Shown one piece after another: positions 57,186 to 64,000 of a stretch of 64,000 bases of DNA. The translations under genes and the position numbers were made by a program. Positions within the stretch are counted from its first letter, which is position 1. Every line of letters starts with the position of its first letter. Source of the DNA: Hyalella azteca (taxonomy: Eukaryota; Arthropoda; Malacostraca; Amphipoda; Hyalellidae); NCBI RefSeq assembly GCF_000764305.2, contig NW_025933032.1:1-64000 (forward strand), read 5' to 3'. The notes under the pieces are model-generated. The model was given only the letters and a program-made list of their open reading frames with translations, was not told the origin of the DNA and ran no database searches.

Positions 57186-57518
57186 CCATCAAATGGACAT
57201 TTTCTAATTGCGTGACTAGAGGAGTTCCAGTTCGATATATTCGCATTGCTATCTGTGGAGGGAACAGTAACCCCGCGACGTATTAGGCCTATTAAAAATA
57301 TCTTTAAACTCTTCAATTTATTTTATGCTCATTTATTGCATTCATTTAAACTTTTTACATTGGAATTCCGACAAATTCAGTATAATGTGGCTTGAATACA
57401 AGGTTAATTTGAAGAAATAACCACACAACTAGCCATTATTACCTTATATATAAATATAAATAATATGGGCTAAGCCTCCCCTCCAACTACAGGATTAATG
57501 GCCCACTTCAGATTATCA
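57186..57518. other. LINE-free S flank and unassigned sequence
   Basis: 57186-57260 matches 18350-18440 inverted. The rest (to 57518) is AT-rich and unassigned. Confidence 0.45.
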
Positions 57519-57522
57519 ACGC

Positions 57523-58058
57523 AATGAAATATCATAATTTTTTACATGTCTTTATTACTCCGACAAATTTAGGTTCATCAGTTATAACATAAGCGTTGCA
57601 AAGCCTTCACTTTGTTCTATAAATGATAATGTGTAAGTGTACTTGAGCCGTCGTTAAATGATATCGGAATGTACATTTGAAACCTCATATTCAAAACCTG
57701 CAGTTTAGTTCATCAAAATTCCTGAAAAAAGGCAGAAGCAGATAATTATTTGAATGATAGGCTTTAAAAGAGGCAGGAGTTGTAGGACCGGACAGTTGCT
57801 ATCGCGCCCCCCTCATTCAGCTGTGCGCACTCACGCCGAGCAGTGTGATGTGCCTCTTTCTGACAGTGACTTTAATTAGGGTGTTAGCTTCTACCTCCGG
57901 TACTTCAGATTTGCGTATCTTAGAATCATTGTATATTTTTAAGCTTAGGCCCAGTAAGCTTAGGCCCAGTCAGCTGTGAGCTCCTATCCCCTTGAAATTG
58001 TGAATATTTAGGTTTTTATGCCATATTACTTGTAAATTTAGGTTCTAATTGTGTTCTG
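57523..58058 (+). repeat. Left arm of the foldback element
   Basis: Contains TCCGACAAATTTAGGTTCAT, CTATCGCGCCCCCCTCATTC, and a duplicated AAGCTTAGGCCCAGT near 57940-57970 that the right arm lacks. Confidence 0.8.
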
Positions 58059-58112
58059 TGCTTTCAATTGTATTAACTTGTGACTTTCTATGTATATTCT
58101 AGATTCTACGAA

Positions 58113-58138
58113 CTGACGATGGAGCTGGACTCCGAAAC
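58113..58138 (+). ncRNA. Hammerhead-like catalytic core, best copy
   Basis: CTGACGA, bulged T, GGAG, loop CTGGA, CTCC, GAAAC. The stem II helix of four G-C/A-T pairs is complete. Downstream sequence (GTTTTCTATAAAGATATG) gives no obvious stem III, so it may be a decayed or incomplete ribozyme. Confidence 0.35.
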
Positions 58139-58417
58139 GTTTTCTATAAAGATATGAATTTTTGTGGACTATTCTTTGCTTTTAAATTTTTAGTCAACTT
58201 GCGATTTAAGCAAATAAGTGACATTAATACAGAAATATGCAAATGTGGTAAAGTGACCAGGGGTGGGCGCCTTGCCCCAAGCCCATATGGGCCCATTGCC
58301 CCAGGGGTGGGGCAATGGGCTCAGGTCGTCACTTTTTACAAAATAGTGTTTCCTTAAAAATTGAATATATTTATAGGCATATAATTCACATCATCCATTC
58401 CTCATTAGTTGTAACTT

Positions 58418-58947
58418 TAAACAAAACAAATATATGGCATAAAAACCAAATATGGCATAAAAACCTAAATATTCACAATTTCAAGGGGATAGGAGCTCAC
58501 AGCTGAATTTAAACTGGGCCTAAGCTTAAAAATATACAATGATTCTTAGATACGCAAATCTGAAGTACCGGAGGTAGAAGCTAACACCCTAAAGTCACTG
58601 TCAGAAACAGGCACATCACACTGCTCGGCGTGAGTGCGCATAGCCGAATGAGGGGGGCGCGATAGCAACTGTCCGGTCCTACAACTCCTGCCCCTTTTAA
58701 AGCCTATCATTCAAATAATTATCTGCTTCTGCATTTTTTCAGGAATTTTGATGAACTAAACTGCAGGTTTTGAAGATGAGGTTTCAAATGTACATTCCGA
58801 TATTATTTAACGACGGCTCAAGTACATTTACACATTATCAATTATAGAACAAAGTGAAGGCTTTGCAACGCTTATGTTATAACTGATGAACCTAAATTTG
58901 TCGGAGTAATAAAGACATGTAAAAAATTTTGATATTTCATTGCGTTG
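58418..58947 (-). repeat. Right arm of the foldback element
   Basis: Mirror of the left arm: GAGGGGGGCGCGATAGCAAC, ATGAACCTAAATTTGTCGGA. Confidence 0.8.
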
Positions 58948-58954
58948 GATTTCA

Positions 58955-59895
58955 ATGGTCATCTTAATGGACTTATTCTTATCTTAATGGACTGGTACTA
59001 TGGATTTCAAAATTAATAGGTCATCTTAATGGACTTATTTCTGTTCCAATAGAACGGAGCGTTTAGTTAGTTACGCGATAATTTAATTTGATGCAAAGAA
59101 ATAATCGGCAACATATATACGGTTTTCTGGCTTTATGGAAATTTACGCAGTTTTCGGATGAAAGTAACGTAGGATTTCTGCTACAACTCTTTCCTGCTGA
59201 ATTTTACACAATTATCAATCTTTATTGAAGCTTCATAGAAACGCTGCTCAGAGATGCAGTCAGTCGCAATCTCATCAGAGCGTTCAAAATTATCCAAATC
59301 AGAACATTGAAAATTGGCCACTATATCAAGCAGGTGATTTCTATATATGACAAAAAATACTGAGAACTTCATAATGGATTATTTTCATCACTCATTTTGA
59401 GGAGTAACTAAATAAGTTCTCACCTGGCACTGATGCACCTGCAATGTAAGAAGTTGGACTATAGAATGATTCGTTCGTACCAAGTGAATAGTGAAAGAAA
59501 CTATAAGGAGACAATATTCACAATGATGTGGGCGAAAATTGTGGGCGAAATGGGCACAATAGTGCGATACTTTTTCAAATCGTAACCGAATTGATCAATT
59601 GCATACCAGATATATGAAAATTTACATCAATTATTTGTACACACTTGGAAAAAATCTCGTATTGTTGTTATAGTTTACGAAATATTCTAATGGATATTTG
59701 ACGAATGATTCTCTTAGGTAAATATTGATAAGCAGGATTCATGCCGGATTTCACATCATCCAGGTCTACGTCCACAGGAATACTTTTTCTTCATAAAGCT
59801 TCTTCAGGCTCAAATTTATCACCATCAAAATTGGACTTAAAAAAGTACCGATGAATGGGAATGATGGTGACGTACAAAAATTGTTATAAGGATGC
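58955..59895 (+). repeat. Composite repeat, X block (forward)
   Basis: Starts with two short copies of ATCTTAATGGACT, then AGAACGGAGCGTTTAG, CACCTGGCACTGATGCACC, AGGTCTACGTCCACAGGAAT (59760). Confidence 0.72.
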
Positions 59896-60125
59896 TAGAA
59901 TATTATTCATCATTAGCAACTTATTTGCTCGCTAAAGTAAGAGAAGCTGAAGTGGTGGGTGAATTTTAATCAGATCTAGAATATCATGTGGTGGGGAAAC
60001 GTTTTTTTGAGCGTCACACCTCATCCATTCGGACGCATGAATCGAATGGAATTTTTCATGCATATGGTATTTTCTGCTGATAACAGACATTGGTGCATTC
60101 TAATGTTGGCAGCTTGAATGTTTTA
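59896..60125 (+). repeat. N-block border fragment
   Basis: ATTCATCATTAGCAACTTAT, GAAGTGGTGGGTGAATTTTA, GACATTGGTGCATTCTAAT. Only the edge of the N block is left, without the ORF core. Confidence 0.65.
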
Positions 60126-60356
60126 TTGTATGCATCATCGTGACGAAAATCTTATTCCGGCGAAGACAGGAAAACAAGGGTAAAGCATGTAATAAATCTG
60201 TCTATGATTTATTGCAAAGAAATTAAACTAAACCGCTGCCATTGTCCACGGGAGAGGCCACCGAGCTGCGCCACCGCTTCTCCCACACGACATATTCCGT
60301 CACGACACGCGTCCTGGAGTGAATGCAAATTAGGCTAAGACCGAGTAAAAGAGGAT
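60126..60356. other. Unassigned stretch
   Basis: Somewhat GC-richer (GCCACCGAGCTGCGCCACC). Nothing recognised. Confidence 0.3.
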
Positions 60357-60650
60357 AAATTAACAGTAATCAATTATGAGTGAAATCAATTATCAGTGAA
60401 AATAATTATCAGATAAATTAATTATCAGTTAAATCAATTATCAGTTAAATCAATTATCACTTATATCAATTATCAGATAAATCAATTATCACCCAAATCA
60501 ATTATCAGTTTAATTAATTACCACTTAAATCAGTTATCAGTTAAATCAATCATCAGTTTAATCAATTATCACTTAAATCAATTATCAGTTTAATCAATTA
60601 TCACTTAAATTAATTATCAGTTTAATCAATTACCACTTATATCGATTATC
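60357..60650 (+). repeat. 16-bp minisatellite (ATCAATTATCAGTTAA), second array
   Basis: About 18 units with alternating CAGTTTA and CACTTAA variants; related to 21641-21945. Confidence 0.85.
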
Positions 60651-60904
60651 CGTTGCTGGCCGCTGAATAACTGCGTAAAATTCTAAAATGTGATAGTTGC
60701 GAAATGAATGTGAAGAATATAATTACAACAATTTAGGAGGTTCATGAGCACCCGGGCATAACTGCTTATGATTATACGCCTGAATGTGTCTAGAGGAATG
60801 ACCAAAATGAAACAAATTAGAAGCAAAAGTGGCGGGGATAATAGACTGAACAGTCTACGCTCTACGGTCCTAGTCGGCTTCTCACGGTCTCACACCTACA
60901 CACG

Positions 60905-61370
60905 GTATGGAGGCACGCATACGTGCCGCACTGAACTGCACGCATACGTGCACGTGGAGGCACGCATACGTGCCCCACTGAACTGCACGCATACGTGCAC
61001 GTGGAGGCACGCATACGTGCACGTGGAGGCACGCATACGTGCCCCACTGAACTGCACGCATACGTGCACGTGGAGGCCCGCATACGTGCACGTGGAGGCA
61101 CGCATACGTGCACGTGGAGGCACGCATACGTGCACGTGGAGGCACGCATACGTGCCCCACTGAACTGCACGCATACGTGCACGTGGAGGTACGTATACAT
61201 GCCACACTGAACTGTACGCATACGTGCACGTGGAGGCACGCATACGTGCACGTGGAAGCACGCATAAGTGCCCCACTGAACTGCACGCATACGTGCACGT
61301 GGAGGCCCGCATACGTGCACGTGGAGGCCCGCATACGTGCACGTGGAGGCACGTTTACGTGCCCCACTCA
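60905..61370 (+). repeat. Palindrome-rich GC minisatellite
   Basis: Mix of two unit types: 22-bp units with GGAGGCACGCATACGTGCAC and longer ones carrying CCCCACTGAACTGCACGC. Each unit contains the palindrome GCATACGTGC. Frames stay open on both strands (CTWRHAYVHV on +, RMRASTCTYAC on -), but nothing shows they are genes. Confidence 0.9.
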
Positions 61371-62084
61371 ACTTAAGCAAGTTCAAGATTGCCGAGGTTG
61401 CAGTGGCCCCTGACGGTGACGTAGTGAAGCAACCCACGATAGAAGCAGGCACGTCGTGCTGCTCATCTCTAGTCACAACGAGAACAATGCAAAGGCTCCG
61501 GAGGTGAACTGGTCAGGGAAACCTCGCAGGCCCACCGGCGTACCTTAAATAAAAGGGATATAGCATCAGGCTACAGGTGCTGCCGCGCTAGGGAGTTAAA
61601 GCGAGCAGACTGTTGGGGGGCTGGCAACATGTAGACGAATAGAAAAAAATACTTGCTGGCGAAATGACTAGCTGGTAAACGGAAACCGTTAAGTCAGACC
61701 TTAAGGCAGATATCTTACATCTAATTCACATCCTTAATGAACCCCACCTAAACCAACTAAACACAAGTGATATAATTTCAGTATATTATGGCTAAGACGA
61801 AAATTACAAATATTAATTCACATGACGCAGCTTACCGGAGCACACCGCAGTGCACCAAAGCAACGCTGACTGGGAACGAAGAGCGTGACAGATGCGCGCG
61901 TCTTCAGGGCTTGGCAAGCAGTGCAGCTAGGCTTCCAGCGCGCTTGACATGACAGGCCAATTTTAACGGGAACTCTAATATTTAGCGAGCTATCCTTCAC
62001 ACTCGAATACGTTTTTTTCTGATGACTCGTAGAAAATTTAGATTTTGTCCTTATGTTAACTGTGTTAAGGGTGAAGGGATAGCT
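61371..62084. other. Unassigned GC-richer stretch
   Basis: Contains CACGTCGTGCTGCTCATC and a possible transposon fragment at 61800-62040. No family assigned. Confidence 0.3.
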
Positions 62085-63330
62085 CACTTTATGGTGATAG
62101 ATATATTTTAAATAAGGTTTTTCATTAGATTTTTCTAATAATACATCGTATTGAAGGTTATTCTTCAGTTCTATAAATTTCTAAAATGTTAGGTCATCTT
62201 TATGGACTTGTTTCTAATCCAAAATAACGGAGCGTTTCGTTAGCTAGTCGAGAATTTAATCTGATGCATCGGAAACATATATATGGCTTTTTGGAAATTT
62301 GGGCAGTTTTTGCCTGAAAGTGAGTGAAGTACGATTTGTATTAGTACTTACTTTCGTGCTAAACTGAAATCTTGCACCAAGGCACGACAACGCTCACTTT
62401 TCTAAATAAATACGCTACTGCGTGATGCAATCGTTTGCAATCTCACCCACAGCAGTGAAAAGTAAATAGAAATTAACTAGCATAAAATACATACATTGTA
62501 CTAGCGATTCAGATGAATATAAAAAAATACTGAGCACTTAGTGATAAATTTTCACTCCCACTCTTCTCTTGGAATAACTAAGTGAGTTGTCACCTGGCAC
62601 GAATGCACCTGCAATGTGAGTGGTTGGACTAGACCGATTCGTTCGTCCCAAGTGGATAGTGAAAGATATTAACAGGAGGCAATTTTCACAATGCTGTGGG
62701 CGAAATGTATGGGTAAGTATCGAGGGGATATCTCTCGGTAATGTATGGGTGAAAGGGGCACAGCGGTGCGATACTTTTGGAAACCGCAGCCAAATTTATC
62801 TGTTGCACTACAGATATGGGGCAATTGACATAAAATATTTTTACAAACTTGGAAAAAATTAAGTATAGTGGTTACAATTTTCAAAAACTTTTAATAGATA
62901 TTTAATGAATGATACTCTTAAGTAGATATCGATTAGCGGGATTCATGCCGGATTTCCCATCATCGATCAAGGTCTACGTCCACAGGAATATTTTTTATTC
63001 ATTAAGACTCTTCAGGCTCATATATATCACCGTTCAAAATTGTACTTAAAAACATGCCGATGAATGGGAATGATGGTGGTGGTGACGTACGAAGATTGTT
63101 ATAGAAATATTACAAGCGTTTGTTAAAAACACATTAATTAAGCCTAAATTAAATAGTAAATTAAGCTGAAGAATGCCAATTAGCAATGAACTAACAGGTT
63201 GTCATCCATCTCAAAAATTGGCTTGCCAACTGCGCTTGGCCCATCGAAATAACTCTTTATGTTAGCCACCAAAAAGATGTATGCACCGGAATTTGTCAGA
63301 TTGTTTTCAGTAATTGTGTACATATATTTG
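62085..63330 (+). repeat. Composite repeat, X block (forward, deletions)
   Basis: AGGGATAGCTCACTTTATGG, ATAACGGAGCGTTTCG, CACCTGGCACGAATGCACC (62591), AGGTCTACGTCCACAGGAAT (62970), and GCCAATTAGCAATGAACTA (63175). Confidence 0.72.
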
Positions 63331-63399
63331 ATCGAGTCAAGACAGTGCATGAAGAAACGCATATGTTAATAAGAATAAGCGGTAAATAAACTGGTGACT

Positions 63400-63574
63400 T
63401 GCCGACTGCACGGATGATGTAATCGCAGGTTGCGACGGTCTAGGTTGCGTCATCGACGTCTTCGTGGTGAGCTCTCTGAAGCATAGAAGTGAACTTATGG
63501 CTTATGTAAGGTCCCGGAAGTATAAGCAGAGTTAGAAGCAAGAATCTGCACCGGACGTCACATGGAAAGATATA
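63400..63574 (+). mobile_element. Non-LTR retrotransposon fragment (L block, inner part)
   Basis: AATCGCAGGTTGCGACGGTC, GTCATCGACGTCTTCGTGG, AAGGTCCCGGAAGTATAAGC. It is cut before the WNSLP part, where the minisatellite starts. Confidence 0.55.
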
Positions 63575-63912
63575 CAACCTTGCCCCCAGTGCCGATGGAC
63601 AACCCTGCCCCCAGTGCTTGATGGACAACCCTGCCCCCAGTGCTTGATGGACAACCCTGCCCCCAGTGCCGATGGACAACCCTGCCACCAGTGCCGATGG
63701 ACAACCCTGCCCCCAGTGCTTGATGGACAACCCTGCCCCCAGTGCTTGATGGACAACCCTGCCTCCAGTACTTGATGGACAACCCTGACCCCAGTGCCGA
63801 TGGACAACCCTGCCCCCAGTGCTTGATGGAAAACCCTGCCCCCAGTGCCGATGGACATCCCTGCTTCCAGTGCTTGATGGACAACCCTGCCGCCAGTGCT
63901 TGATGGAATGAT
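63575..63912 (-). repeat. 25/26-bp minisatellite related to the 34-bp array
   Basis: About 13 units such as TTGATGGACAACCCTGCCCC plus CAGTGC (26 bp), with CGATGG variants (25 bp). They equal the 34-bp unit minus an internal 8 bp. Only the last unit keeps TGATGGAATGAT. Confidence 0.9.
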
Positions 63913-64000
63913 CCTGCCCATCGTCGTTAACATTTCCACCATTTACCGACTTCTTTACCCTGAAATTCTATCAGAACTGATGTAATTTACCGCAATTAGT
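63913..64000 (+). repeat. X-block start, cut by window end
   Basis: CATCGTCGTTAACATTTCC, TTCTATCAGAACTGATGTAA, same as 9690-9780. Confidence 0.75.

Larger units (their letters stand above)
57519..58949. mobile_element. Foldback element with 530-bp arms
   Basis: 57523-58058 and 58418-58947 are reverse complements (CAACGCAATGAAATATCA at the left end, TGATATTTCATTGCGTTG at the right). The loop of about 360 bp carries the ribozyme-like core and a GGGGCAATGGG repeat. No transposase and no clear target duplication. Parts of one arm and the loop are also found at 32.6-32.9 kb and, shorter, at 8.3 kb. Confidence 0.75.

Noticed and set aside
60768..61476. Overlapping ORFs of 100-204 codons in the GC minisatellite
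   Set aside because: Frames are open on both strands because of repeat composition; no start context, family or flank supports a gene.
63440..63942. ORFs rich in SIKHWGQGCPS
   Set aside because: Minisatellite translation only.

Overview
The window is a piece of a repeat-rich, AT-rich metazoan nuclear genome, most probably from an arthropod. I see no complete host gene, tRNA, rRNA or CRISPR array. The nature of the DNA is shown by degraded eukaryotic transposons: a Tc1/mariner DD41D element, a hAT element, a PIF/Harbinger fragment with a MADF-type partner, and three families of non-LTR retrotransposon. A broken copy of an uncharacterised protein that I associate with arthropod genomes also points that way. 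The species cannot be named from the sequence alone.

Most of the window (about 3.3-5.6, 7-32.6, 35-39 and 46-64 kb) is built from one composite repeat present more than ten times in both orientations. Its blocks are: (X) a 1-2 kb non-coding block; (L) the last few hundred bases of a non-LTR retrotransposon, with a WNSLP reverse transcriptase C-terminal motif and a (TATGA)n tail; (S) a spacer that starts just after the tail and carries a conserved hairpin; and (N) a block with a conserved short ORF on the opposite strand. Blocks recur in the order X-L-S-N-X, so the retrotransposon end looks co-amplified with its flanks rather than inserted many separate times. I define + for the composite as the direction in which L reads sense. 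Two copies (24.8-28.8 and 52.2-56.2 kb) are collinear arms of a 3.9 kb inverted duplication, and a third relative lies at 45.9-48.3 kb.

Inserted into this background are: 61-1347, a foldback element with an internal direct repeat family; 5.9-7.0 kb, the uncharacterised-protein pseudogene; 8.1-9.4 kb, a ribozyme-like motif, a 34-bp minisatellite and a small Harbinger-like derivative; 10,989-11,878, the mariner element with perfect 33-bp ends; 12.1-14.7 kb, a Harbinger remnant split by a hAT element; 21,946-23,191, a non-autonomous hAT-type element with an 8-bp target duplication; 32.9-35.1 kb, a second retrotransposon interrupted by foreign sequence and a gap base; 43.2-44.0 kb, a third retrotransposon end; and 57.5-58.9 kb, a second foldback element. 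Minisatellites lie at 8.4, 21.7, 23.4, 36.8, 44.9, 60.4, 60.9 and 63.6 kb.

The region from 39.2 to 45.9 kb is the least repetitive and might be low-copy host DNA, but no gene could be confirmed there.

One important quality warning applies. Positions 48,320-48,357 are an exact Tn5/Nextera mosaic-end junction adapter next to an N, so the sequence is probably falsely joined there. The most interesting biological candidates are the co-amplified composite unit with its two conserved short ORFs and a hammerhead-ribozyme-like core in three dispersed copies. I found no convincing new multi-gene system.
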